A stretch of 64,000 bases of DNA. Source: Zeus faber (taxonomy: Eukaryota > Chordata > Actinopteri > Zeiformes > Zeidae). The position numbers were made by a program, and so were the translations under genes. The stretch is taken from assembly GCA_960531495.1 (NCBI GenBank), contig OY482850.1:3307084-3371083 (forward strand), given 5' to 3'. This document shows, in pieces, positions 1-9,550 of the stretch. Position 1 is the stretch's first letter, and each line of letters opens with the position of its first letter. The notes beneath the pieces were generated by a model that made no database searches, was not told where the DNA came from, and saw only the letters and a program-made list of their open reading frames with translations.

Positions 1-299
1 TGCAATAAATGGCATTTTTGGTGCAACCTGAGTCTTCCTTTTTGCTTCCCTCCTTCGATACGTCCTCACCCCTGGCCAAGCTGGAAATGGAGATCTGGCT
101 GTGGGCTGCGGTCCATGGTCCCTCTGTGAGACAAGTCTACTATAATCATTGGGCTCCTCAGAGTTAGATATGGAGGTGGTGAAGAACTCAACATCCTGCT
201 GGATGGCCCTTGATCCTCACACCCGTCAAGTCCAATCCCCCTCCAGCCTGGCCACTCCCCACCTTGTTATATGCGGTCAACTTTTTCCTTCGCAGAATT
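1..299. other. leader DNA before a gypsy gag relic
   Basis: No gene is recognised. An AATAAA-like motif lies near the very start, and the stretch runs into the gag relic that begins near 300. It could be the 5' LTR or leader of that element, but no matching second LTR is visible, so this is only a guess. Confidence 0.3.
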
Positions 300-1420
300 G
301 TCTGGCAACATGGACCCCGCAGAGATGGAGAGATTAAAGCAGGCGTTATCATCTCAAGGAGCTCATGTCGGGCAACATGAAAAAGCACTTAAAGAGATTA
401 TTGACACACTTCGCAAACTTTCCAGTGTGACTCCTCCAGTTCCTCATCCTGCTCCAGGTTTTCCAGCCACTCAGCCCAGCCATTCCCGAGAACCATTAAT
501 TCCCACTCATGTCAGGTACTCAGGAGTTTTAGGGTCTTGTAGTCAATTCCTTCATCAGTGTTCCCTTGTGTTTGATTTGCAGCCTGTTACTTACTCCTCC
601 AACAAATCTAAGATCGCTACATTTTGTTCCCCTATTGATTATATGCTCAAAGGGGTGGAATGTTACAATAATATTATTTGCTACAATACTGTATGAGGTT
701 GTTGTCAGAGAACGTATCGGCTTGGGCCGTGGCCATGGCTAATAGTCACTCGCCTATCTGTCATTCCTTTCTGTCGTTTGAGGCTGAGATGCATAAAGTG
801 TTTGATCACCTGTTACAAGGGGTGGAAGCCAGTAACTGGCTCCTCTCCTTATGTCAGGGCTCATATTCTGTGGATGAAGGATGAGGCTCACTCCTGTCGA
901 ACGTCAACGTCATCTCCGCCAGAGGCTCTGCATGTATTGCAGCCAGGCTGGTCACATCATTGCAAACTGCCCCAATCTGCCCAGAAGAGCAGGCTCATCA
1001 GCCATATGGGGGACGCTGGCGAGCCATTCAGTACATTTGCTGTTTCCCCCTCCACCAAACGCTTTCAGCTGATGCACTGTGTCTTGGTCGCAAGTTTCCT
1101 TACCTCTCCAAGTTTTAGTGGACTCTGGTTTCGGATGACAATTTTGTTGATTCTGATTTTGTTTCCTCTTCCAATTTACCCACCTCTTCGCAAGTTTAAG
1201 GAGGTTTTCGTGGTTGACGGAAAGCTCCTCGCCTGTGTCAGTCACCGTAAAGCTCCAGTGTCACTGCTTCTGTCTGGTATTCATCAGGAAACCTTGTTAT
1301 ACATCATATCGTCATCCACTTCACCGCTTGTGTAAGGTTTTCCCTGATTAAAGCTTCACAACCCACACAAACTGGCTATCCACATCAATAACTAATTGGA
1401 GTCCATTTTTGCTTTGGGGT
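300..1420 (+). pseudogene. Ty3/gypsy gag-protease relic
   Basis: This is the decayed capsid and protease part of an LTR retrotransposon. The gag reading starts at 310 with MDPAEMERLKQ and has a proline-rich linker after about 50 residues. A zinc knuckle of form C-x2-C-x4-H-x4-C lies at about 932-973 (CMYC then GH then NC), typical of nucleocapsid. The retropepsin active-site box VDSG is at 1118-1129, and a frame change follows directly, since DDNFVDSDF reads in another frame from 1134. Protease-like sequence such as SLLLSGIHQET continues to about 1420. The gag frame is also split by an unrelated insertion near 620-702. No reverse transcriptase follows; the next sequence is a LINE tail on the other strand. 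Stops, frame changes and the insertion make it non-functional. Confidence 0.85.
620..690 (+). repeat. 70-bp block, copy 1 (inside gag relic)
   Basis: About 70 bp starting TTTTGTTCCCCTATTG and ending near CTACAATACTGTAT. It is almost the same as a block at 5067-5136. Here it interrupts gag between the KSKIA-like and LSENVSAW-like parts of the capsid, so it is an insertion. Its class is unknown. Confidence 0.75.
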
Positions 1421-1689
1421 CCAACCAAAAACTAAACCCGAACAAAAAGGACTTCCTGGGTTTCCCACTGGATTTTACCAGACATCAAGGGCTAGTTTTT
1501 TTCTGATAACTATAGGTTAACAGGTTATATGTAGGCATACTGTTTATTTCTTGTGTAGTCAAGTCAAGTCACACTTTATTTATAGAGCGCATTTCATACC
1601 AGGGCAACACAATGCGCTTTACAAAGAGATCCAAAAAAGAAAGAGAGAACATAGTTGTCAGCCGGTCATTACAAAAGAATGCCCCTGAA

Positions 1690-3720
1690 ACAACAGCAAC
1701 AACAAGAGCAACAACAAAGACAACAAAAACAACAATAAAAGCGATTCCAACCACAGTGGCAGCAACAGCAACAGAAAACAACACCAGCAGCAACAACAAC
1801 ACCAGCAACCTACATGCAAAGACGTCACCGGAACCGGAAGTGGTAGCTCTCACCGGAACTGGAAAGGTCACTCAGGTTAGAGATGGTTAACTCGAGGTAT
1901 AAGGTTACGTTAAGTTGAGGTATAAGGTAAGCGAGAGTTAAGTTTAGGTATAAGGTTAGTAGCAGCAACGACAACACCAGTTAAGGTATAAGGTTAGCGG
2001 CACCAACAACCAGCAGCAGCAGCAACGACAACACCAGCAGTGTCAATAGCAGCAGCAGACAACAGCAAAAACAGCAACAGCAACAGGGCACAAGCAAAGA
2101 CGTCACCGGGACCAGAAGTGGTAGCTCTCACCGGAACCAGAAATCTCCTCATCTGTATTGAGTCAACCGTGTGTACCATCTCATCTCAACGAAGTAAAGC
2201 ACAGCAAAGACGTCACCGGAAGTGGTAGCCCTTACCGGAAATGGAAATTTCAACTGTGTGCACCATCTCATCTTAATCCAGTCACGGTCCTTTAATAAGT
2301 GACCCTAAGTTAAGGGTCAAGTTTCCAAACAGACCTCGGGAGGGAGATCCTTTTGACTCTCTCTCTCCAAAAACACACCCTTCTTATGATGCTCTAAGTG
2401 TAATATCACAACAGAAACAACCACAGCAACAGAAATAGCAGCAACATCAACACCAGCAGCAACAACAGCAAAACCAAGCAGGAGCAACAACAGCAATGCA
2501 CACGCAAAGGCCTCACTGGAACCGGAAATGGTAGCTCTCACCAAAACCGGAAAAGTCACTCAGGTTAGAAATGTTCGAGATGTTGAGTTGAGGTACAAAG
2601 TTAGAGCATTTTAAATTAGGGTATAAGGTCAGAGATGGTTAAGTTTAAGTATAAGGTTAGCAGCAGCAACGACAACACCAGTTAAGGTATAAGGTTAGCA
2701 GCACCAACACCACCAGCAGCAATGACAACATTAGCGGCTACTGTACCAGCAGCAACAGAATGAACCGGATGTGGTAGCTCTCGCCGGAACCAGAAATCTC
2801 ATCTGTATTGAGTCAACAGTTCTCAGGGAAGCAACGCACAGCAAAGATGTCACCGGAACCGGAAGTGGCAGCCCTCACCAGACACTGAGATTTCAACTGT
2901 GTGCACCATCTCTCATCTAAATCCAGTAAAGGTGGATGGTTAGGTTTAGGTATAAGGTTAGCAGCAGCAACGACAATACCAGCAGAAATAATAGCAGCAA
3001 CAGAAAACCGCAGCAGCAATAGTAGCAGCAACAGCGCACAAGCGAAGACGTCACCGGAACCGGAAGTGGTAGCTGTCACCGAAACCAGAAATCTCCTCAT
3101 CTGTATTGAGTCAACAGTGTGTACCATCTCATCTAAACGAAGTTACGCAGAGCAAAGACGTCACTGGAACCGAAAGTGGTAGCCCTCACCGGAAACGGGA
3201 ATTTCAACTCTGTGCACTGTCTCATCTTAATCCAGTCCCTTAATTAGCGTCCCTAAATTACGGGTCATTCTTACCTCGGGATGGAGATCCTTTTGACTCT
3301 CTCTTCGAAGACACACCCTTCTTATTATCCTCTCACTGAAATATCACAACAGAAACTACAACAACAGCAACAGAAATAGCAGTAGTAGCAGCAGCAGCCA
3401 CAAAACAACAACAGAAGCAACAACATCAACTCCAGCAGCAGCAACAAACAACAACAGCAAAAAAAAGAAAAGAAAAAAAAGACAACAGCAACACACACGC
3501 ACACGCACACGCAAAGAAGTCACCAGAACCGGAAGTGGTAGTTCTCACCGGAACCGGAGAACTCACTCATGTTAGAGACGGTTACATTGAGGTATAAGGT
3601 TAGAGGTGTTTAAGTTAGGGTATAGGGTAAGAGATGCTTAATTTTAGCCATAAGGTAAGCGAGGGTTAAGTTTAGGTATAAGGTTAGCAGTAGCCACAGC
3701 ACCAGCACCAATAACACAGA
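1690..3720 (-). repeat. higher-order repeat 3' UTR of LINE copy A
   Basis: A two-kb block built from a repeating unit of roughly 0.7 kb. Landmarks recur in order: the phrase AGGTATAAGGTTAG (near 1951, 2651, 2950 and 3676), CAG/CAA-rich runs, a pyrimidine-poor segment around AAGGATCTCC, and the box GACGTCACCGGAACCGGAAGTGG or variants of it. That box or a diverged copy is seen near 1821, 2099, 2209, 2511, 2760, 2847, 3048, 3154 and 3513. Short ORFs rich in Gln, Asn, Thr and Ala here come only from the trinucleotide runs and are not genes. Copy B carries about one unit of the same repeat. Confidence 0.85.
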
Positions 3721-3734
3721 CAGACAGTCATAGA

Positions 3735-4550
3735 TTCTAGCGAACAGCAAGGTTTTTAACCTGCTTTTAAAAGTATTCAGTGTGGGGGCCTCTCTCAGGT
3801 CCCTCGGCAGGGTGTTCCATTTACTTAGGCCATAGATACAGAAGGCAGCTTCTCCTGCTTTAGAGTTGGTACAAGATAGTTAAAAGACCACTGCCTCTGG
3901 ACCTGAGAGTTCTTGCTGGTTTGTGTATAATTAGCATTTATTTTATATACTGAGGTACAAGACCATTTATAGCTTTATATACAAGTAGCAGAATCTTAAA
4001 ATCAATTCTAGTTTTGACGGGGAGCCAATGTAGAGATCTAAGAACAGGTGTGATGTGTTCAAACTTTTTTGTCCCAGTGAGAACGCGTGCAGCCGCATTT
4101 TGGATTTACTGTAGCCGCTGCACAGCTGACTTTGGGAGGCCGATGAATAGGCCATTACAGTTGTCCAATCTACTCGTTATGAATGCATGGATTCATTTTT
4201 CGTCTGCTTTTCACAGGAAGCCTCTTAATTTTGTAGTGTTTTTTTCGATGGGAGAAGGCTGATTTTGTGATGTGATTTATATGGCTCTTAAAATTTAGAT
4301 CACTGTCTATGATTACACCTAGATTTTTAGCTTCATTCCTGCTCTCCAGGGAGAGAGAACTAAGATGAGCTGCAATTTTTTGTCTTTGAGCCTTTGCACC
4401 ATGGATGAGTATTTCTGTTTTGTCTTTGGTCAGTTGTAAAAAGTTCTTTGACATCCATGCATTAATATCATTAATACACTGAGTGAGAGAGTGTATGGGG
4501 AGTAGGTCATCGGGAGATAGGGACATGTACAGTTGTGAATCGTCTGCAGT
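3735..4550 (-). pseudogene. LINE ORF2 (reverse transcriptase) C-terminal relic, copy A
   Basis: Minus-strand translation gives the end of an L2-like reverse transcriptase and the region after it. The box ADDSQL survives at the left of the deletion joint (4533-4550). It is followed by SLSPDDLLPIHSLTQCIND, then by WMSKNFLQLTKDKTEIL and NLGVIIDSDL, which are standard in the thumb region of this clade. Further on come a SRLD/NGLF-like stretch and, near 3800, the motif for LRDLREAPTL-type C-termini. Several frame changes and stops separate these blocks. The upstream half of the protein is deleted. Confidence 0.85.
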
Positions 4551-4702
4551 TCATCAAACAGTTCATCCTTCTTCTTAATGTCCTCACGCAGGTTTTGGAT
4601 GTCTTTGAAGACCGACTTCTCTAGAGCGCTGAGCCTGTCGACCAGGCGCAAACAGTTCCCACAATCCGCAGAGGTAGGCATCGATGCCGGCATAGTTAGC
4701 AA
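4551..4702 (-). pseudogene. LINE ORF1 N-terminal fragment
   Basis: About 50 codons from an ATG at 4702: MLTMPASMPTSADCGNC, then a charged stretch (ALEKSVFKDIQNLREDIKK) likely to form a coiled coil. This looks like the beginning of a LINE ORF1 protein (nucleic-acid binding, assembling the RNP). It is cut after about residue 52 and fused to ORF2 sequence. The role is inferred from position and composition, not from a clear domain. Confidence 0.55.
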
Positions 4703-4901
4703 TATGCTAACAGGCTAGCTCGCATTAGCTGAACGCTAGCCAAGCGCTAGCCAAGCCAGAGTCCACGTTCCAAAATCCAAAAAGACAGTTTAGGCGAGGG
4801 TCAAGCCAGGAAAAAGTAGGTATATCACAGTGTAAAAAATCCGAGATCCGTAATCCAAAATCAGGTAGTTTGGGAAGTGATTCAAAGAAGTAGCACAAAC
4901 A

Positions 4902-4938
4902 CAATAGACGTTACCGGAACCGGAAGTGGTAGCTGTAA
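4902..4938 (-). promoter_or_regulatory. ETS/CRE-like box in LINE 5' leader
   Basis: On the plus strand the site reads AGACGTTACCGGAACCGG followed by AAGTGGTAGC. It has two GGAA cores in tandem beside a CRE-like ACGTY. It lies at the 5' border of copy A. Nearly the same box is repeated many times in the 3' UTRs of copies A and B. A LINE needs an internal promoter at this position, so a promoter role is plausible but inferred. Confidence 0.5.
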
Positions 4939-4940
4939 CG

Positions 4941-5390
4941 ATCATTCATTATATTGCATTTGTTCCTGCTTTATTCTTAGTACATACATTTACATGTATC
5001 TATTGTTTGATTGGTTTGAGGTTTTGTTCGTGTTTTGAGATTGGTTGTGATGTGCTTTACCTATAAATTTTGTTCCTCTATTGATTATATGCTCAAAGGG
5101 ATGGAATGTTACAATATTATTCGCTACAATACTGTATTATTGTATGACCATATAAACAAACAGTGGTGTGACACTCTTTAACGCACAAACTCTGTAGGCT
5201 CGTCACAATAAAAAAACAATTCCAGTCCCCCTATTGCCTGTTACATTGTGACAAACCCCTTCCCATGTCACAATGGAGCTTGCCTCTGCGACAACCCTTG
5301 ACCAAGAACTAATTTGTCTCTCTCATCTCATCTCATGTTTTAGTATTCAATAACCCGTATTTTTCATGGTAACAAGACCACCTGCTGGCT
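4941..5390. other. spacer with 70-bp block copy 2
   Basis: No gene. The interval starts TGTAACGATC and a near-matching CCTGTTACA lies near 5249, so a small solo LTR or similar element of about 310 bp is possible. No clear target duplication is seen. The 70-bp block shared with the gag relic is at 5067-5136. Confidence 0.35.
5067..5136 (+). repeat. 70-bp block, copy 2
   Basis: It starts TTTTGTTCCTCTATTG and ends CTACAATACTGTAT. It differs from copy 1 at 620-690 by a few substitutions and a 3-bp gap. It lies just outside LINE copy A and is embedded in a longer AT-rich stretch that copy 1 does not have. Confidence 0.75.
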
Positions 5391-5399
5391 GGATATGGG

Positions 5400-5880
5400 A
5401 GTGCTCTTCTCCTAGTTTATCGCGAACCCCAGGTCCGTGAGGTGAGCAATCACAAGCCTGGTTTGAGCGACTGCTAGCTCCATGGAGGGAGCTAGGATCA
5501 GGAGGTCATCACGATATGGCAGGATCGTGACACCCTGACAATGCAGCAGAGCAGTTTAACGCAGTGGGAAAACACCCGCGGAGCAAGCTTGTAGCCGAAC
5601 GGTACTTTTGTGTACTTGTCGGCCACCCCCAGAAAGGTGAAACGGAGGAACCTCCTGTGTTTCGGTGCTATCGGGTCGTGGAAGTAGGCGTCCTTTAAGT
5701 CGATGCTTGCACAAAACATCTTCATGGTGAGCATGTGGAATGGCCGAGTAACTATGTGGCGATTCAGTGTGCGACGATCCAAGACCAGACACACACCTCC
5801 TGTACGCTTCGGGACCAGGAAGCAAATTCAATAAAACCCTCTGTTCCGAAGTTCCGTGGGTACCACCATCATGGCTCCAA
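5400..5880 (-). pseudogene. DIRS-type reverse transcriptase relic
   Basis: The minus strand gives fingers and palm of a tyrosine-recombinase retrotransposon (DIRS group) reverse transcriptase. In order: GFY then FLVPKRTGG, LVLDRRTLNRHI, ASIDLKDAYFHDPI, FLRFTFLGVADKYTKVPFG and LAPRVFSHCV. After one frame change comes PYRDDLLILAPS, the catalytic box with Y-x-D-D as YRDD, then LGFAIN and a stop where Trp is usual. A stop also breaks the region before FLVPK. No recombinase or terminal repeats are seen, so it is a short dead fragment. The LNR / IDLKDAYFH combination makes DIRS much more likely than gypsy. Confidence 0.85.
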
Positions 5881-6370
5881 AGCTAAGAAGAGCTGCTATC
5901 TCTGTGTCAGAGCTGCAGCCTTCTCTGGTGATGGATGGATGGTGGATGGATAGTGATATTACTTCCTCTTAAAACAAATGCAATACTTTCTTTCATCCTA
6001 GCATTCATTTTGAAATGGAACTCAATTACACAATCTCTATTGAAAATGTGGAACCTTGGAAGAAACGGACGACGATAGACTGAATGGAACAAAACAACAT
6101 TGTGTGTGTGTGTGTGTGTGTTGCGAAGGCGGTCATAAGCGGAGGCTGATTTTTATTTGTTTGTTTACCTGGGCTCTTCAAGGTTAAAGACCACCTGGCC
6201 TACGTCATCGGGACACAGCAAGCGCTTGGTGTCTTCAAACACCTTCTGTCTGTCGGGGGAGAGAGAGAGGAGAGAGAGAAAATTTGAATTTAAAAATGAT
6301 AAAACTATTTATATACGTATATATATTATATACTTTTTAAATAAATTGTAAAAAGATATATATAGATATA
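5881..6370. other. spacer with TG repeat
   Basis: No gene seen. A (TG)n run lies at 6102-6121, and AT-rich sequence at 6300-6370 leads to the TA target of the Tc1 element. Confidence 0.6.
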
Positions 6371-6516
6371 CAGTGGGGCAAAAAAGTATTTAGTCAGCCA
6401 CCAATTGTGCAAGTTCTCCCACTTAAAAAGATGAGAGAGGCCTGTTATTTTCATCATAGGTACACTTCGACTATGAGAGACAAAATGAGAAAAAAAAATC
6501 CAGAAAATCACATTGT
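6371..6516 (+). repeat. Tc1 left inverted terminal repeat
   Basis: Begins CAGTGGGGCAAAAAAGTATT. It matches the complement of 7830-7975 almost throughout, with small A-run differences. TA lies just outside at 6369-6370. Confidence 0.92.
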
Positions 6517-6586
6517 CTTATTTTTAAAGAATTTATTTGCAAATTATGGTGGGAAATAAGTATTTGGTCAATAACAAAAGTTCATC

Positions 6587-7609
6587 TCAATACTTTGTTA
6601 TATACCCTTTGTTTGCAATGACAGAGGTCAAACGTTTTCTGTAAGTCTTCACAAGGTTTTCACACACTGTTGCTGGTATTTTGGCCCATTCCTCCATGCA
6701 GATCTCCTCTAGAGCAGTGATGTTTTGGGGCTGTCGCTGGGCAACACAGACTTTCAACTCCCTCCAAAGATTTTCTGTGGGGTTGAGATCAGGAGACTGG
6801 CTAGGCCACTCCAGGACCTTGAAATGCTTCTAACGAAGCCACTCCTTCGTTGCCCGGGCGGTGTGTTTGGGATCATTGTCATGCTGAAAGACCCAGCCAC
6901 GTTTCATCTTCAATGCCCTTGCTGATGGAAGGAGGTTTTCACTCAAAATCTCACGAAACATGGCCCCATTCATTCTTTCCTTTACACGGATCAGTCGTCC
7001 TGGTCCCTTTGCAGAAAAACAGCCCCAAAGCATGACGTTCCACCCCCATGCTTCACAGTAGGTATGGTGTTCTTTGGATGCAACTCAGCTTTCTTTCTCC
7101 TCCAAACACGAGAAGTTGAGTTTTTACCAAAAAGTTATATTTCTGGTTTCATCTGACCATATAACATTCTCCCAATCCTCTTCTGGATCATACAAATACT
7201 CTCTAGCAAACTTCAGACGGGCCTGGACATGTACTGGCTTAAGCAGGGGGACACGTCTGGCACTGCAGGATTTGAGTCCCTGGCGGCGTAGTGTGTTACT
7301 GATGGTAGCCTTTGTTACTTTGGTCCCAGCTCTCTGCAGGTCATTCACTAGGTCCCCCTGTTTTGTTCTGGGATGTTTGCTCACCGTTCTTGTGATCATT
7401 TTGACCCCACGGGGTGAGATCTTGCGTGGAGCCCCAGATCGAGGGAGATTATCAGTGGTCTTGTATGTCTTCCATTTTCTAATAATTGCTCCCACAGTTG
7501 ATTTCTTCACAACAAGCTGCTTACCTATTGCAGATTCAGTCTTCCCAGCCTGGTGCAGGTCTATTATTTTGTTTCTGGTGTCCTTTGACAGCTCTTTGGT
7601 CTTGGCCAT
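6587..7609 (-). pseudogene. Tc1 transposase, disabled
   Basis: The start ATG is at 7609 ([14 protein letters not shown]) and the natural stop at 6587-6589, about 340 codons, the usual Tc1 length. An N-terminal helix-turn-helix includes [15 protein letters not shown]; then comes the PRSGAPRK hook-like linker and a second DNA-binding part. DDE motifs are the first Asp in VIWSDET (near 7150), the second in [10 protein letters not shown] (near 6870), and the Glu in NPTENLW (codon 6773-6775). The gene is dead: a frame change near 7125 gives an early stop, a second one near 7035 restores the frame, and a TAG sits at 6830-6832 just after KEWLR. The three acidic residues themselves are still present. 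Confidence 0.93.
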
Positions 7610-7829
7610 AGTGGAGTTTGGAGTGTGACTGTTTGAGGTTGTGGACAGGTGTCTTTTAGACTGATAACGAGTTCAAAAAGGTGCCATTAATACAGGTAAG
7701 GAGTGGAGGACAGAGGAGCCTCTTAAAGAAAAAGTTACAGGTCTGTGAAAGCCAGAAATCTTGCTTGTTTGTAGGTGACCAAATACTTATTTTACCGAGG
7801 AATTTACCAATTAATTCATAAAAAATCCT

Positions 7830-7975
7830 ACAATGTGATTTCCTGGATTATTTCCCCCCATTCTGTCTCTCATAGTCGAAGTGTACCTATGATGAAAATT
7901 ACAGGCCTCTCTCATCTTTTTAAGTGGGAGAACTTGCACAATTGGTGGCTGACTAAATACTTTTTTGCCCCACTA
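7830..7975 (-). repeat. Tc1 right inverted terminal repeat
   Basis: Complement of the left repeat. The outermost base is A (7975) where G would pair with the left end. TA follows at 7976-7977. Confidence 0.92.
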
Positions 7976-7977
7976 TA

Positions 7978-9335
7978 TAACATATATATTTTTTGCTTTA
8001 CATGCTTTACTGGAACGAAGAAACAACACATATATTTGCTTTGGCAAAGAAAACTGTAAATAAGAATTTTGAATATTTCTTTCACATTTTTCATAATAAT
8101 AGTAATGATTAAATCAATAAATCTAATCAGTAAATAAAAAATAATCAATGTAGCAGTTAACAGTCAACTTGTACAGACCACAGAAAAAGAGAGAGAAATA
8201 TAGAATAGAGAGAAAGAAAAAACATGTCTTTAAACCGAAACCTTCTGTGGCTTTTGAAACAGCTTTTGCAATTATGAACCATCATATTCTGCAACAATTC
8301 ACCTGCTGCTAACAAAGGGAAAAGGCTATTTTTCCTTGTTTTTTTTCATAGCATAAAAACTACAAATGACTGAGCATCCTCTTTGCGTGTACAGAATTTG
8401 AGTCTGAGGATTTTTAATGGAAATATTGACATGATCAGCCAACCAATTACTAAAAACGAATCATATCAGCAAGAGCCCAGGGGAAAATTTGGTGAGATGA
8501 GGGGAAATGAAGCATTTTAAGTATGATTTAACTTTCAGTTTCCCACACAAAAAATAGGCCACACATTTATTCAACTGATTTAATCAACGGTTGGATTAAA
8601 CAAAATGCTTTTAAAAATAATTTCCATGTCCAGTTGTTTACAATTATGTCCCCTGACTGGAGACCTCCCGGGGAACTAGAGATGGGAAAAAATGTTTTTC
8701 TATGATAATGGTGCACTATAATGTGCTGCAAAACGGCGTGAAACTAGGCTGTATCTCAGATAGGCACAGATAGGCCATAATTATGGACAGAATACCACTG
8801 AGATTTTACTTCTCTGTTTGACCCTCGCCTGCAGCTGCGATTTGAAGCATAGGAACAAACCCAACAACAGCAAATGTTAAGGTACAAAGCTACAGTAAGC
8901 GCAAGGTACTTGTTAATATTGTGCATGACTCTGCAACTCTGTGATGTGTCTCATTTTCTGCAGGACGGTTTTCCACGAGAAAAAAAACAAACAAGAACAC
9001 AATCATGTTATTTTTCATTTCTGGGGAACCTGAATATTATAGGATTTTCGTTGGTGTGTGTGTATAATTTTAAACCACTAGAGGGGGCATTCGTCAATCA
9101 CATAGATTCATCACAACTACCGTCAATGCCAAGTGATCCAACCAACTATTCCCCATCTTGTCAACACTAGACGGATGTTATATATAGGTTGAATGATAGG
9201 TTTGCATTTTTCGCATTGTAAAAAGATTTTGTCACCTGGCACCAGTGAAGCACCATCCCACCCATATGCTCTACTGCAGTAAAATCAAATCTAAAATACT
9301 TGTGGAGGAAAGAACAGTAATCCAGTAATATCCGC
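7978..9335. other. AT-rich unique DNA
   Basis: No gene, RNA or repeat family is recognised in this stretch. A 98-codon frame at 8874-9170 has no recognisable motif and ordinary non-coding composition. Confidence 0.6.
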
Positions 9336-9338
9336 TTA

Positions 9339-9547
9339 AGCTGCTTTCACACATGCACTCAGGACAATGTCTGGATAATGTCCGGACCTGATTATCGGGA
9401 CATTGTCCGGAGTTACCCTTTCACACATGTAGCTCAAAACTTGAGATTTTCCGTGTCAGACACGTTTACACTACCTGTTCACACATACAGCTCATCAGGT
9501 TAATGTCTGGATAATTCCAGGGTTGCAGTCTGTGTGTGAAAGCAGCT
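9339..9547. mobile_element. 209-bp MITE with TTA target duplication
   Basis: Perfect 15-bp inverted ends (AGCTGCTTTCACACA at 9339 and its complement ending at 9547) are flanked on both sides by TTA (9336-9338 and 9548-9550). The inside holds repeated GTCTGGATAATGTC / GACATTGTCCGG motifs, also partly inverted. A 3-bp TTA duplication fits PIF/Harbinger-type elements, but no transposase is present and the terminal sequence alone does not prove the superfamily. Confidence 0.85.
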
Positions 9548-9550
9548 TTA

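Larger units (their letters stand above)
1555..4940 (-). mobile_element. L2-like LINE, internally deleted copy A
   Basis: This non-LTR retrotransposon copy lies on the minus strand. From its 5' side it has a leader (4940-4703) with clustered GCTAGC motifs and an ETS/CRE-like box, the start of ORF1 (4702-about 4550), then directly the C-terminal part of ORF2 (about 4550-3735). A long CAG/CAA-rich 3' UTR follows (3720-1690), then a conserved tail. The tail reads on the minus strand as a cytosine-poor stretch around ATAAATAAAGTGTGACTTGAC, with ACTTG repeats at the end as in 3' microsatellite-type LINE tails. The same tail closes copy B at 16685 on the other strand. Most of ORF1, the endonuclease and the front of the reverse transcriptase are missing, so the copy cannot move by itself. 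The L2/CR1 group is assigned from ORF2 motifs; the exact family is not known. Confidence 0.85.
6371..7975 (-). mobile_element. Tc1-like DNA transposon
   Basis: A nearly full-length Tc1/mariner element of 1605 bp. Inverted terminal repeats of about 146 bp lie at 6371-6516 and 7830-7975. The left end is CAGTGGGGCAAAAAAGT; the right end is its complement except that the last base is A instead of G. TA dinucleotides flank both ends, as expected for Tc1 target duplication. The transposase lies on the minus strand between them and is broken. Long repeats with the repeated tract away from the tip (TCCAGRAAATCACATTGT) resemble the IR/DR organisation of salmonid-type Tc1 elements. Confidence 0.93.

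Noticed and set aside
1612-1890. Thr/Ala/Gln/Asn-rich frames on both strands in 1.6-3.5 kb and 15.9-16.6 kb
   Set aside because: They come from CAG/CAA and CTG/TTG runs in LINE 3' UTRs; no start context, domain or conservation.
8874-9170. 98-codon frame
   Set aside because: No motif, no family, AT-rich non-coding context.
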